64,000 bases of DNA from Pisaster brevispinus (GCA_023634235.1 JAMKCF010000006.1:4433421-4497420), one strand, 5' to 3'; shown: positions 1 to 12,930, counted from the stretch's first letter. Notes: generated by a model from the letters alone, not told the origin. A program made the numbers and translations.

Positions 1-3000
1 AAATTCTTTCCAAGTGGTCCGAATGGCTAGTTCAGTGTTGAAAAGCATCCCTATATATATGAAATATTATATTGGCCCAGTGAAAAGGCCGGTGGGCTAG
101 TAAAAACAACAAACTACCTGGTCCTGCTGGCTGTAGTCACCCAAAAAGTTAAGGGCAACCCCTGCTCACTGCAGTTCTAGGGGTGCACCTGAGATGGGTG
201 AGCTATAGGTGTGCTTACCCCCCTCCACACCCACCCGGCCTGCAATTTGTTTTCAGAGAGGGACATTTTAACTGGGAAAGGGAAAATGTAACAACAAATT
301 TCTTTGCGTTTAAGGCAATTGGGGGAAGGGGGGGGGGCTGGTGTCCGCGAAAAATTGTTGTTCTGTTCATTGTATTTTATTTTTAAGTTTAATTTCAGCC
401 CCGCCCGATCAGAAGGCAAACTTGTTTTAGCCCCCCTCCAAAAGAATTGTTTGGGTTTGCCACCGAGTTATCTGCAGCAGCTTTCACAAGAAACAGGAGG
501 AAAACAAGCTGGCACAAAAACAGCAAGTCACAGTGCAAACTTACAAGATTGCACTCCCTATTGCAATGTTATTCCACTTTTTTTTTTTTTTTTTTTTTAG
601 TCTTCTTTATTATATCGAAAGGTATTTTTCAGGTGTGTAATGAAAACCACCAAAAACAAAGGAGAACACCAAATTAGCATTCCGGGCATCATACAATCCG
701 AACGATTTCCTCGATGGAACAAACACATTGAACCATTAATGACGCCGAACTGTTTAGCGACAGATTAGTTCCACGCAATTTGGAGCGTCACCACCGTGAA
801 CCACTCGCCGCATCGCTTTAAAGGGACGTTAAAACAACCCGAACGTATGTTTCCGTTTTATAAAACAAACCTCGTTCCTAGACCCATTCATGTTGGAAAA
901 CAAAAATGCTCCAGATTAGTGTGAAGGCATTAAATGGGTAACAATAACAATCTATTGTCAAAGTTATCAACAAGTATCGCCATGCCCGATATGTGGCAGA
1001 GGGAGCCGCCCCCCCCCCCCCATTCCGAAGATCCTCTAAATACTTCTTAACATTCCCAGAACACAGTAAAAGCACAATTGGGGGAGGGGGGGGGGGGTTA
1101 CACCATGTCTCATACCAAGCAGAAACTGCACTCCGTTTGTAAAAAATGAAGGGGTGGTGGGGGAAATTGGAACTCTTTTGCTGCAATTTTGGAGAAAAGT
1201 CAAACCAGTCAAAAATTGACATGCTAGAAATCCAATTCGGTAAGTATTAGACTGCAAGGTCTGACAGTGCTCAACTATAGGAGCTGTGCATATGTAGTAA
1301 AAAAAAAGTATGAGTTAAACTGCACGGTCTGACAGTGTTCAACTGTAGGAGCTGTGCATATGTAGTAAAAAAAAACCCAAAACAAAACAAAAAACATGAG
1401 GTGTTCGCGAAATCGTTTTGCACGAACACTTTAACAAAAAAAGCTGGAGTAGTTCATTTTTCTGGTACAGACTGATTCACCCCGAGGCTCACAAATTGTG
1501 TGATTACAACCGTGTTTTTTTCAAAGAAGAATACATTCATCCAAATATAAACCATCGTGGACATTCCATGAAACTGGGTTGCCATGTTCTCCAGAGAAAA
1601 AGAAAGCTAAAATAACTAAATTTGTCGTTGACTTTATGAATTTTCAACAGTGCTTATTGTTGGTTTAGTTACAGCTTAACACAAACTGAGTTTAGTGAAA
1701 AGTTCCGGGATTTTTTTTATACATAAAGAGTAATATTTAAATCTTTCATTTTCTATTTCTGATCACTTACGATGCAGTATAGTTGCATTATTTATTGTGG
1801 AGTATCCGCACGAAGTGACCGTACTGACAAATGTTTCCATTTTATGCATTCATTATAAAACGAATATAATACAACAGTAAGAAATGTAGGCCCAAGAGAA
1901 AACAAAACCAAAACAAATGCGGCATAACAGTGTAAATAGGCCTATAACAAGACGTGGCACCACATTTTTGCAATGGGATTCCTTACAAATTAAAACCAAC
2001 GAAATACCCATATCTCGCTCGCCATTATTCAAACCACTGTCGGCATTGGTATCCCTGTTGACCCCACTGCCCAGCTATTGTTTTAATCTCACAGCTTTGG
2101 CACATGCGCAGTAAGTTGTATTGTTTGTCCTTGGTCTGGTGCCGGGAGTATGATTGCATGTTAGAACACATCCGGAGTCGTGGTTCGCGGCTTGTGTACT
2201 TTTACAAAGGCGACCTTCGTGGTTCAATCCACACGGCGATAAAAACTTCTGCTCTTCCTCCTTCATTATTAATAAATCTCAATGAAACTTATTGCCCGCC
2301 AAAGTAAATATAAAAAAAAAAATCTTGGTTTCCGGGGCTTTACTCCAGTGTTGTTAAGAACGAGGCCTGTTGCGGAATAAGCAGAGGAAAAAGCAGCGCC
2401 ATGTAGGCTGAGTATACGCGGGGTGTAGCCGGCGTCTTGCTTGGGCTTCGCACGCTCCTCGAAAGCCACGCACCCACGTGCTTTTGTACTTCAAAAACAG
2501 CTTCTACCCCACCATTGTCATTTTGAGTTTAATTTTAGCGTTGGAAGACAAAGATGGTGGCACAACATGGAGTAAATGAAGTTAAGGGTTGACTTGTCTT
2601 AATCATTCTGACAGTTCTCCATGTGTTACAGTAATGATAACAAGCAGTGGGACGGGGGACGGGTACTTTCTACAACCCAAGTCATCTCTGCTTGAGGTCG
2701 GTCAAATTAAATTTGGAACACTTTCAATGAAAAGAAATCCATTCAGAATTTGCGTTTGTATACTTCCTCATTATGAATATAATTGTTGGCATTTTAATAG
2801 ACTCATTATTATTATACTAATATTTGTATACATCTATAATGTTATATCAGACAATCTAAGTTGAATATACAACTTGTATTAACTTAAATCTGTTGGTGTA
2901 GCAGTTGTAGATTTAAGATATTTCTAACAAAAATAGCTCATATTTCCTTTTAAATGTTATTGTGTTTTATTGTCTTTAATTAATTTATTTCAAACAACAT

Positions 3001-3420
3001 CCAAGCGCAAAAGCGCAAGAAACGGATGGATTTTGTTTTGTTTTAGTAACTAACGATAAATATTCCATAAAATCACGGTACCAAGACAAAAATTATAAGA
3101 CAACAAAATATTGAGACATTAAAACAGAAGAGCAGAATGCAGGCTCAAGCTGGGCCCCGACTGTTAAATCCAGGGCAGGAGACCCACATTATTCCAACGC
3201 AATTATTTCTTTTTTTGCGCATTGTAAATTATCTTATCTGGCCACACAATCTACCTTTTTTTTTAAATGTACGGATCACGCTGTAAAGCCGGAATCTGGA
3301 AAAAAAGAGTATCCAAATCGGAAGGAAATTGCAAAACAAGGTGTCCAAACTGCTCGCCTGAGACGATTGTAATGTAAATGGCAGATAAAACAAGGGTTTT
3401 CGAGAGGTGTCCAGATGAAA
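1..3420. other. Gene-free AT-rich stretch
   Basis: I see no convincing exon here. The stretch holds homopolymer runs (a long T run ending near 598, C run near 1011, G run near 1086) and AT-rich unique sequence. A tandem duplication at 1249-1378 is listed separately. Short open frames in it are stop-poor artefacts around homopolymers. Confidence 0.6.
1249..1378. repeat. Two-copy tandem duplication, ~70-bp unit
   Basis: Two nearly identical copies lie head to tail. Each carries GGTCTGACAGTG, then TCAACT, then GGAGCTGTGCATATGTAG and an A run. The A run at each copy end suggests slippage or a poly-A-bounded insertion. No function is inferred. Confidence 0.8.
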
Positions 3421-3439
3421 CACCGCCACGGTGACGCTG

Positions 3440-3500
3440 TGAACAGCCGTGTTCGAAGGCGAGTGCCTTCGGCTACGGCTACGGCTGCTTGCTGCCAACA
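3440..3500. repeat. Weak copy of the GGCTACGGCTACG foldback repeat
   Basis: The segment has CGAAGGCGAGTGCCTTCG, a self-complementary stretch, followed by GGCTACGGCTACGGCTG. The same core occurs at 45,965-46,075 and 50,715-50,852, so this is probably a degraded copy of that dispersed family. Confidence 0.4.
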
Positions 3501-3589
3501 CAACGTTGGCGAATATTGGGCCAGCCTCTCGTCACATGAGTCAACTTTGACAGGAAACTTGGTGGCAACCAACGGCGCTTGCATGCTAA

Positions 3590-3690
3590 CCCCCCCCCCC
3601 AAAAAAAAAAAAAAAAAAAAAATAAAAAATAAAAAATAAAAATAAAATAAAAAATAAAATAAAAATAAAAAAATTAAAAAAAACCAGCCA
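3590..3690. repeat. Poly-C / poly-A / (AAAAT)n low-complexity tract
   Basis: About 11 C are followed directly by about 22 A, then irregular AAAAT and AAAAAT units. It is one of several C-run-then-A-run junctions in the window. Confidence 0.9.
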
Positions 3691-3837
3691 CTTTGACAGG
3701 GCTTCGATTTCAACAAAACACTAATATTTATCCCTTTTAAGACGAGTTGTCAGTAAACTGACTTTAGTAATTTGTATTGTGACATCACACTTTGCTCAGC
3801 AATTAAGATTGAGAAAATAGAATTAGCTGTTGCAAAC

Positions 3838-3885
3838 TGCTTTACCAACCAGGAGGACCTCTGCTAAGGTTGAAACGTCAGGCCA
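3838..3885 (+). repeat. Hairpin followed by GAAACGTC (dispersed structural motif)
   Basis: A short stem (GACCT pairing with AGGTT around a ~6-nt loop) is followed immediately by GAAACGTC. The same arrangement with a different stem sequence occurs at 21,955-21,990 (+) and 52,980-53,014 (-). In other animals, similar motifs lie at the ends of Penelope-like retroelements, some of which carry hammerhead ribozymes. The assignment here is inference. Confidence 0.4.
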
Positions 3886-4518
3886 TTTTGCAATTAAAAT
3901 TGATACACAGCTTACGACTAATCTTTAGGTAGCTCTTTGTGAGACTTGCCCCAGGACTAATTCTTCAAACAGTGTCTTTACTACCCCCCCCCCCCCAAAA
4001 AAAAAAAAGGAAAAAAAGAAAAAGAACATTTCAAGTGCGAATGATTCTTGTAACTGGTTGCCTGTAAATTGTGTCGCTTAAAATGGTCCTGGACTTAGTT
4101 CAAACCATAGCCACCGAAACCATCGGGACACGGCCAAAAGAAATTATAAATGCGCCAAGGAATACCAGACGTCCATTTCTGCTTGCAACGTCTTGTAACT
4201 TATTTATACTGCGCTTTGCGTCACTCTTTTTCGTTTTGGGTCAAGCAAGTTTTAGTTTTTAAAAACATTACAATAAACTTCAGGCATTCCCCAAGAGAAC
4301 GTCCTTTGACCCCCCTACCACCACCACCACCACCACCACCACCGCTCCTACATTAGTACACACTGGTCCTTGCCAAAATAAATACTACAGTGCAATAAAA
4401 ACACATCAAAAGTACCGTTCCCACAAAATAAATTAAAGGAGGGACAATAAATCTTTTAAATAATAAAAATTCAGTTGGCTTGAAGTGCGTATGTGTCAAG
4501 AACGTTTACCGTCGGCGC

Positions 4519-4686
4519 ATGGCGAAGTCAGAGGCGAGTGTGGACGGCAGCGGCCCGTCGTCGTCGTCGCCCCGGTGGCTTAACCGGCGTCTCATCAAAA
4601 TCTGGAATTACTTCATGTTTGAAACAAAGGCGAAGCATTCCCGTAAACAGGTCCAGGGAATCAGGTGGTTTCGTGAAACTATTTGA
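4519..4686 (+). CDS. Possible short coding exon (unrecognised)
   Basis: From an ATG in good context (GCGCATGG) there is an open frame of 55 codons beginning MAKSEASVDG and then a serine run, in a patch that is GC-richer than its surroundings. The other strand is also open over the same patch, with a GTAAAC donor-like site after it, so strand and reality are both uncertain. No domain is recognised. It could equally be stop-poor GC-rich non-coding DNA. Confidence 0.15.
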   Translation: MAKSEASVDGSGPSSSSPRWLNRRLIKIWNYFMFETKAKHSRKQVQGIRWFRETI

Positions 4687-4719
4687 ACCATTTCTTGAGA
4701 GATGGTCATAAAAAAAACC

Positions 4720-7700
4720 TCAATTTCTAGCGTTGTTGAGTTGAGCGTCTTTTAAATGAATTCAGATTATGTGGGAAAACAACGAAAAACGAACGAGAGA
4801 AGGGAGAAAACATTTGGTGAAATATTCTCAAAATAAGCCCTAACAGCCCCCCCCCCCAAAAAAAAGATGCACTAAGGAGCAAAACATGTGAAAACTTCAT
4901 CTAATTTTAACGCACTCTTTTCTGTCTGAAAATAAGTAGATGTGCTGTGCGCATTGGGACAAACGGGGAAAACAATTATTGTAGAGTTTTTGGGTAACTG
5001 TACGGTACCAAAAGGTGACGCCTTCGTTGACAATTTGCAGTCAAAGTCATAAGGCATCCGCCCGAAAGCAGTTCTTGTCGAGTTTGTAAAACGTATTCGC
5101 TGTGAAAAGTACATGTTAACGTTGAGGGTAGGATAAACATGTACAGTTGTACATCCTTGCGGAAAAGTAATTTCATCTCCAATCTTCCCTTTTTTTCAAC
5201 CATCAAACCAACTTGTGAAAAAAAAAAGTGCATTAAATTGTGTTATCGCGATCACGTAAAAAACAACATTTATGTTTCCGAGTTGTTGTTTTTTCTTTGT
5301 CGTCAACTTGATTAGTTCAACTTGGCAAATCAACTGTTTGGGGACAGTCTCCTCGCATACTGTTAGCATTTCAGAAGGAAATCACACTCGGGGAATTAGA
5401 AGTTAAGGCCAAGTTTATACAAGTAGAATAAAATAAACTTTCACTTTGGAAATCGCCTATATACTTGCTCGATCATATGGTCGTGTCGCTACTAATGATG
5501 TATTTTTTTTAATGTCTTTATGGTGTTGAAGTTAGGCCCAATAAGCCTTACATGTCGTTTCAATAACATAATGAATGTTTTGGATCAGGTCTGTGGGGCA
5601 TCATCTAAATAAATAAAGTTTGTGAATGTGAAATCCAATCAAAAGTTTGGTTGCTGTCAAAGACAACCAATCTCGTGATGAAACTGGGAATTTGTCCAAA
5701 GTCGGGGCTGATAATAAAATCATAAATTAATTTCTCCCCTCACGGTGACTGCACTATAAAAACTGGATGCAGTTAGGTATCACCCCCCACGTTAATGAAA
5801 GCTAAACATTAGAAATAAACAATATGGAGTCCCATGTCGGGATGGGTTCACTGTTTAGGATTGTATTTACGTTATGTAAGAATGAAATAAACCAAGTAAT
5901 GTCCAGGTATTTGAAGCAGGCAATTGCAAAAGGACAAGAAGAAACGTGTTCACTTTGAAAACTTTCATCTCCGAGACTGTTTTGCCTTGTACCGAAATAA
6001 AAACACTTTGAAGTTTTCAAGCGAATGAAACGTGTCAGTTTGTTAAAATTCAGTTTCAGTGATTTCACATGTTCATTTCCATGGTCTTTGTATTATAAAC
6101 AAAGCATCATGCAAAAAAATGCAAAGGCAGTTAAATTATTTCGCAAACAAGTTGACACTGCACACGAAACCGAAAATGGCCTCATTACGTTTAGAGCAAG
6201 ACCGAGTGTGTTTACTGTTTATCATTGCTTTAGATCTTAAAGTTAAATGACTCGAGTTTCGCCGAAACGGTTGTCTTTTTGAAATAACTTTTTTTCGCTG
6301 AACGAATTTTGACAGATGATACCGCTAACGAAAAACAGACAAAAATTGTTTGCGCATGCCACCGACAATGCACACAATGCACACACACACACACATGCAA
6401 CATTGCTTGTACATGGCTGATGGACGTGAGATAATGTCAGGATACCGACATTAATTCATGTCTAGTTTTTAATCAACTACCACTAATCATTGGCGGATTA
6501 TGTCGTGCAAGTATAGGCCCTACCGTAAATGAACGATAGTTACTTTTTCGAATCTCAACATACAATTGCAAATTTAAATCAAATTTTCCGGGTCCAATCG
6601 GCCACAAATCGAACCTATGTCTTTAATAAGGTATTACGCAGGATTGGTGGAGCTTACAAAAACTAGTCGCAGCCAGTGTTCGTGTTTTGTGTGATCAACC
6701 TGTGGAAATTGGGGCTTAATCCGTCGTGCGAGTCAGGAAAAAAAACCCCAGTAAGAACAAAACATGCACAATTTTCAGCGTGTAAACACAGTGTCCTTAA
6801 TTTCGGTTGTAACAACCAAAATCAGCTGTTGTGTTGCGGTTACAATAAAATAAAAAACGTTTTCAAATACAGTTTTCTCGAATTTGACTTAGTTTCAGAG
6901 GGGAATATTTCACAGAAAAAAAAAGGTTCGTGTATAAGAACTCCACAATCAGTAAGCTTTCAGACTAAAAATTAAACAATGATGATTTTTATCCTTACCA
7001 ATCCCGTATAAAAATGAAAAGCTTATTAATTTCTCGAATCTCAATAAACTAGCTAATTAAAATTCAAATCAAAAATTTCGGGGCGAATCGGCCACTTGAA
7101 ATCGAACCTATAGCAAATTCAAATGTTCTTGTTGTTTTTTCGTAATAATAGAAAGCTATATCATCTTATGTAATCGGACTCTCTCATCAAAACTCCAGAC
7201 GAGTAAGTCCACATACTAATCAATCCAACCACATGAAATGGAGACCCATATTGGATAGACACAGTAATCGCCTCTTTCCCAGAGCCCTTGTCAACAAAGA
7301 AAAAGAGCCTGCGATCATTTCATTGAACACGGTTCACAAGTTTTTCAACCTCAGGTATAATGGATACAGTGTTTTCCTACTGTCCGTATAAGTACTCCTT
7401 AATTAAGTTAAAAATGCAGCAGTCAAATTTAAATAAGAGATAATTTTCTCTAAATGTCAGATATCCAGGAACACATACCACCTCCCATTAAAACAAAAAA
7501 AAAGTATTATCTATTCATCAGACATTGGACAAAAAAAACCGGGACGGAACAACCAAAATAGTTGCCAGCAGTGTCAACTTGAGTTAGCTGTTAACAGTAA
7601 CAGGAGATCGGCCATTGTTCTGATATAATTCCACACTGTGCTTCTTGTATGTGTTGTAGACGATTAACTGAGGGTGTTTTTAAAATAATTTGAACTGAAG

Positions 7701-9600
7701 CGAATGTGGGAGCTGTACGGATTGTCTTTTTTTGTGACTGAACATTTTTCGTTGCCCTGTTTCATCAGTGTCAAGTTAATTGCAGCGGTGTGTAGCCGCG
7801 GGTTAAATCCCTTAGGTTTGGGGGGTCTTATTGCTCACCACGGTACAGGCCTTGCATTTATACCGGAATGCAATCACCACAGTTCCTGCTTTAGGGATTT
7901 TTTGCTGTAAATTATTTCAAGGGGGCGTTTTTGGTAAATAATCCGTGGGCAGAAAGACATGCGAGATCCTAACCAGATGCCAGCCCAAAAGCCCCTCTTA
8001 AGCGACCCTGGCCCTGGACTTGAGAGCGACCATCAGGATAGATTGAAACCGGAAACATAACTCCAAGTACAGAGAATGGTGGATCATGGAATTTCCTGCG
8101 CTCTAAACACACACGGCATGTTGCAGTGCGTTGTTTGATTGAATCTGGACCCAAACAAAGTCTGTACGTCTCGCGTTATAATACCCAGCATAATCCGTAG
8201 TTGACAAACTGCTTGCCAGTGGGACGGACTCAGAGACACGGACGAGCCTCGGGAGTGGTGGAGTCGCGGGGAAATCGCGTCCAAGCCACGGCATAGCCTT
8301 ACTCAGTGTGTACGCTGATGATGATAGGTCCCGGAAAGACAGAAAGAGCGCGTGTATTTATAACTGCTGAAACTGTAAACTCCCAAACATCTGTTTTTGT
8401 ACTGAGTAGTATATGAACGACCTTGTAATATCACACAAAGTGCAATGAATGGAGATATGGAATATTGCTACTGTGTTTCAGACACGGGCTAATGAGCAAG
8501 TAATAATATACGAGTGCACAATGACTGTACAATACAATACAAGTCTAAAACAGCGAATTATGTTTAAAAAACAACAATGACGAACTTCAAAATTTACAAC
8601 AATTTCAATGCGAGTACAAAACTCTCGCTGTCAAGCTGTTAAATAAAATCATGGTAGCTTGTGCTTTTGAATCAAGCAGGTTCACACAAGGACATGTCAC
8701 CCCCAAACTAGCACCCAAAGTTTGAGTATATGAATAATATGCTACATAACTCACATTCGAATGAAGCAATTGAAACGGGCACATGGTTACATGGCTACGA
8801 CAAGTAAACTTAAGTGACCACATCAATGTAAATTGTTAACATGGCCTCTGAACCCTTGTCCATTGTTATTTTGTACTCTATATTAAAAGTTGTTGATGGT
8901 GATGAACTACCACAATCTTAGAACGGGGTTCAGAGTCAATGCTACAAATTTACAGTGATGGAATTTTTTTTATTTACATGTCACAGACATGTGCAAATAC
9001 AAAAACAACTCTTAAAAAAATGCATCAGTGATCCACCACGGCATTATAAATTCAAACAATTGCTTTGTCTGTGTTATATAGCTAGTTCCAAGCCATGGTT
9101 CAAGCAATGCATTTTTCTGGTTTGTTTCTCAATTTTGTACAGCACGTCTAAATTCAAAAATATACCACTTCAATAGAGCACAAAACTCTTGCTGACCAGC
9201 CCTGAAAGTGAAAGAAACTATCAATTCTTAGGCTTAATTCTTAGTCATTTTCATAATATCATGGTAGACCTATCTGATTTTGTGGAATAGAAACCTAGGC
9301 CTTTAGTGAATGGTGTAAACGTCTACTCAAATAATTACTTGGTTTGTAGGAATGTTTCAGTCAAATGTCTAAACAGGAATCCATTTTTAAATGATGTCGA
9401 ACTTTCAGTGTAAAAAATCACAAGTTGTGGTCATATAGTGGTATCTCCGTCTAATAATTTATATCTAGTGTACTTTACCGTGGAAAAAATAACCCTCACT
9501 GTGCGTTTGCTAAATAATTTAGTTCCCATCTTCATGAGCCACACACATCTATGTTTTGATGGGAACAATCTCATCACTGTCTTGCAAAATCAGGTAAGTA
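4720..9600. other. Gene-free stretch, possibly intron of the 9.7-kb exon's gene
   Basis: AT-rich sequence with a short CA repeat near 6375-6395 and a C-run/A-run junction at 4847-4865. A ~75-bp dispersed duplication (6548-6622 and 7033-7112) is listed separately. If the minus-strand exon at 9,663-9,764 is real, this region would lie in its first intron. I found no downstream exon I can support here. Modest open frames at 4,872-5,114 and 8,084-8,294 (minus) resemble no family I know. Confidence 0.5.
6548..7112. repeat. Dispersed ~75-bp direct repeat pair
   Basis: Positions 6548-6622 and 7033-7112 share CGAATCTCAA, then AATTCAAATCAAAAATTT-like sequence, then AATCGGCCAC and ATCGAACCTAT. They lie about 480 bp apart with unrelated sequence between, as expected for two degraded copies of one interspersed repeat. 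Confidence 0.6.
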
Positions 9601-9662
9601 AACTACAGACGTTTTCACTTAACTCGATCAAACCATGATCAAACAAACAATCGTTTCTTTAC

Positions 9663-9820
9663 CTGGTATGGTGCGTGTTGAAGCTGTGGTCCCGCAGATG
9701 ATAACGAACTGGGGTAGTGATGCAGGACAGGCGCCGTGCTGCCCCCGTACAAAGAATGCTCCATCGCGCTGCGGGCAAGATCATCCACCAAGTCCGGACT
9801 TTATCAGATAGTCAGATAAA
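9663..9820 (-). CDS. Candidate first coding exon, transcription-factor-like N-terminus
   Basis: On the minus strand an acceptor-like site (long T tract, then CGACCAG at 9823-9821) precedes a possible 5' UTR from 9820. In-frame stops precede an ATG at 9764-9762. The ATG opens 34 codons, 9,764-9,663, starting MEHSLYGGSTAPV and ending QHAPYQ. They run in phase 0 into a strong donor, CAG|GTAAAG. The composition (His, Pro, Ser, Gly, Gln) and raised GC suit the disordered N-terminus of a developmental transcription factor. A distant likeness to the MEIS/homothorax N-terminus (YGG then a PVHH-like string) is only an impression. No following exon is visible, so the first intron would be long or leave the window. 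Confidence 0.4.
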
Positions 9821-10130
9821 CTGGTCGCCCCTCGACGAAAAAAAATAAAATAAAAATAAATGGCCGTTCGTCGAGCTCAGCCGAATTTGTCCAAGCGGTG
9901 GCGTTACGGTGTCTGTCTCCAATACAAACCTAATGACAATCTAGTCTATCTCGTAGTCGTAGTGATACCTCAAAATCGCTACAACCGTAAAATATGTCAA
10001 CACACTGTTAACAAATACACCATTCGCAGGAGAGGCTATGACTGTCCTTTGTGTGCTTGTACGTGTTGACTATTTTTCACCCCGGGTCGCAAATATAGAA
10101 ATGATTTGAGTACTTAGAATTATTAGCACG

Positions 10131-10449
10131 TACTGGCTTGTGATGAGCAAACTGAAAAAACACAAGCAGTTTTAAACGTCGAACTGGATATTATCGCCAA
10201 CATTGTATTAGTGACAAGGAAAAGTGTGTCACAACAAACCGCTGTGGTCATAACAATTGCAGCTTCACAACAGTACTGTACATGTATCCCATGCAACCAA
10301 GGCAGAGCTGCAGAACTTACACACATTGCAAGCGAGTTTAGGTCACTGCTCCAATATGTCATTGCGCCTGCGTGTAGGCACCGGTTGAGCTCAGGAGCGG
10401 ATGGCGACCAAGTCATTGGCGAATCCCCAGACACCAAGAAGACATAGGA
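10131..10449 (+). CDS. Possible exon or chance open frame (unrecognised)
   Basis: After an acceptor-like ATTATTAG the plus strand stays open for about 105 codons, including VLACDEQTEKTQ and a segment near HIASEFRSLLQYV, and stops at TAG (10,447-10,449). The minus strand is also open for 120 codons across it. No domain is recognised and no donor is evident. It may be unannotated coding sequence, a decayed element or chance. Confidence 0.15.
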
Positions 10450-10866
10450 TGTGGTACTGGCAGTATACGCCACTTCCAAACACATGTGCTTTCAAACTGA
10501 ATCAGAAATTGCCCTACTTGGTATATCCACCGTCTGTGAATTATTACATTTCAGTGTTGCTGCGAGTTCAAACTACCAACGTAAAATACGCATCGCTAAA
10601 ACTTAAGTCTTGCTCCTCAACGAATCAACTCAAAGTTCTCAAACAGCTCTGCAACACTCAGAGAGTTTTTTTTTTCACGAAGAGAGTCATTTACGATTTG
10701 GCATCCTAGTTAATTAGGCGAGAGCTGGTTGAGTAATTAACTGTAAAAATTTGTACAGAAAATCACAGCTAGGCCGAATGTTGACCGATTCAAAAAGCGT
10801 CAACCTCACAACAGATTTACCCTCATCCGTTAAGGCACGGGATTGTGCATTTTATGTTGCAACACA

Positions 10867-11080
10867 GACATGGAATTTGGCACACAGTCAAAGTATGTCG
10901 TTAGAACGATATCTGTCTACATCCATCGCAGATTTGTCATTTGAAAAAAAATATAGGTAAAGGACAGCCATTTTGAAAATTGCTTGGTATTCTACCTATA
11001 TTTTTTTCAAATGATTAATCTGCAATGGATGTAGACAGATATCGTTCTAATGACATACTCTGTGTGCCAAATTCCATGCT
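10867..11080. mobile_element. Foldback element with ~85-90-bp inverted arms
   Basis: The left arm (about 10,868-10,958, from CATGGAATTTGGCACACAG) and right arm (about 10,994-11,078) are reverse complements apart from a few substitutions and a 4-nt indel. The spacer is ~35 bp. The terminal inverted sequence reads CATGGAATTTGG on both sides. No target duplication was confirmed. It is probably a hairpin MITE and has no coding capacity. Confidence 0.75.
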
Positions 11081-11154
11081 TGTACCATCAAAGGCACAGT
11101 TTCCCCGAAGTATTTCCCCTATTGGTAGCGAACCGTTGAGTATGATTACGTAAT

Positions 11155-11376
11155 GTGCTAACTTTCAGCCGTGGAGAAATCGCAAAATGTGCCCCAAAAC
11201 TCGGGCATCGAAGCCGAGAACTGAAAAAAGGCAGAAGACATGCCCTGTATTATGAAGGAATTTTATGTGATGGGCTGTGGGACCTGATTCGTAAACTTTG
11301 CGCTCTGCGTACACTTAATCATTCTGCCACCATCTGGGTCATGTCCCTCGTATGCAATACCAGCAATGAATGCTAA
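11155..11376 (+). other. Open frame after acceptor-like site, doubtful
   Basis: A TTTCAG at ~11,162 is followed by a frame open to a TAA near 11,376 (for example DGLWDLIRKLCALR). It has no recognisable domain, no donor and no support from neighbours, and is recorded only as a weak exon candidate. Confidence 0.12.
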
Positions 11377-11796
11377 CATTCACTGTAATAAAAGGAACCA
11401 GACTATTTCTCCTTTCAGCCTCGGTTTGGTTACACTGACTTGAATGGTAGAAAATCAAGATGGCTGCACCATAATGAAGGTCTATAGGGGTCTTAAGTAT
11501 AGTCTCCGCCACGTGGAGCACGCAACAAGTGGAGTCACATACTTACAATGGATCCATGAAGTTATGTCATCAAGAACAACGGGGGATGGAGTCATAAATC
11601 AATTACCAGTAGAACGCTCTGCTTCCAGTCGCCAAGCTGGATCATGGCTGGATGGTCCAAACTTACAACAAGGCTCGGTTACATCTTGGACGTCAGACCT
11701 GCAGTGATACACATTATTTAAGAAGGCTTAGTCACAGCATGGTCAAAGACATATTGAGATAAACTTTGTTTCCAAAAAATTTAATTTGTTTATTTA

Positions 11797-12135
11797 CACT
11801 TCAAAAACTGGGGTGTTCAATATGGACATCATGGGTGTTATCACTTATAGATACCCGAGAGAGAATCAAAAATTAACATCATAGGGTGTTAAAACAACAC
11901 CAATGTAGTTGTGTTGGCAGAAATTAGTGTTATTTCAACATCCTATGGTGTAAATTTTGATTCTTTTTTTGGTATCTATACACCATGGGTGTGTCACATA
12001 TGGATCCCCCTAAACAGAATCAAAATTTACACCATGAGGTGTTAAAACAACACTAATTTCTGCCAACACAATTACATTGGTGTTTTTTTAAACACCATGT
12101 GATGTTAATTTTTAAGTTTACACTCTTTTGCAGTG
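11797..12135. mobile_element. Hairpin MITE with CACTGCAAAAACTGGGGTGTT-type ends (copy 1)
   Basis: The outer ends read CACTTCAAAAACTGGGGTG on the left and TTTTGCAGTG on the right. Inside, a ~97-bp segment (11,867-11,963) is repeated inverted at 12,017-12,113 with high identity. A ~55-bp spacer separates them. Copy 2 with the same ends lies at 19,073-19,238. There is no open frame, so it is a non-autonomous element. Confidence 0.75.
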
Positions 12136-12903
12136 TACTCCCGACTTCAAGGGTCAACCGAATCTGGGGAAAGGGTCAGGATGGGGGTGTGGGTAATCAA
12201 AAGAAGACGGGGGCTATTTCATAATGACACATTCGCTAAGAGGATATTTGTGTACAAGTCACTCGTTTAACAAGTTGTCCTTTTCCCTTACCTTGTGGGC
12301 GGTAGGAAGTTATACATTTCTTCTGTTATTCGAATTTTTAGTCTGTGAGAATAAAAACCAAATCAAAAATTTCGTTATTGAATACATCCAGGATTAATCG
12401 ATGTTTTCGAGATTAAGTAAGTTCATTTCTAACTTTCTGGTTTATGAAAAACTTACACCAAACGACGGACATAAAACAAAAATACATAAATGAAATAAAA
12501 AACAACAACAACAACCAAAACAACAAACACATTAAATAATTGCAACGTAAAAATGTTACTTTAAAGGCGTTCACAACATTTGGTAAGATTGAACATTCAT
12601 GTGTTCACAGAATCGCACACACTTTAGTGGTACAAAGATGGCTGTATGGTGGGAAAACTTCCCTTGAAATATCTTGGTCTGAAATGCTTTAGTTTTTCAG
12701 ACACAAGTAAAACAATTGTCTGCTCTCGCGCGTGCAAAACTCGACATTTGAAAATATTTCACTTTCAGTGACTGCGATGACCGATTGAGCTCATTAAACT
12801 TTCACAGGTTTGTTATTGCATAGTGTGGATACCGGTCTTTGACAAGAACCAATGTTTGTCCAGGTGCTTTTACGTCAGGTGTTTTTACACGTTCATATGG
12901 GGC

Positions 12904-12930
12904 TTATTTCAATTGCGACAATCGAAACAA
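12904..12930. repeat. Dispersed 28-bp palindrome, copy 1
   Basis: TTATTTCAATTGC, then two bases, then a near-complement ACAATCGAAACAA. Four more copies of this short inverted repeat lie at 14,107, 19,284, 22,330 and 31,073. Confidence 0.6.

Noticed and set aside
3276..3716. 146-codon minus-strand frame rich in Phe/Leu, membrane-like
   Set aside because: The hydrophobic part is translation of the poly-A/(AAAAT)n tract on the other strand.
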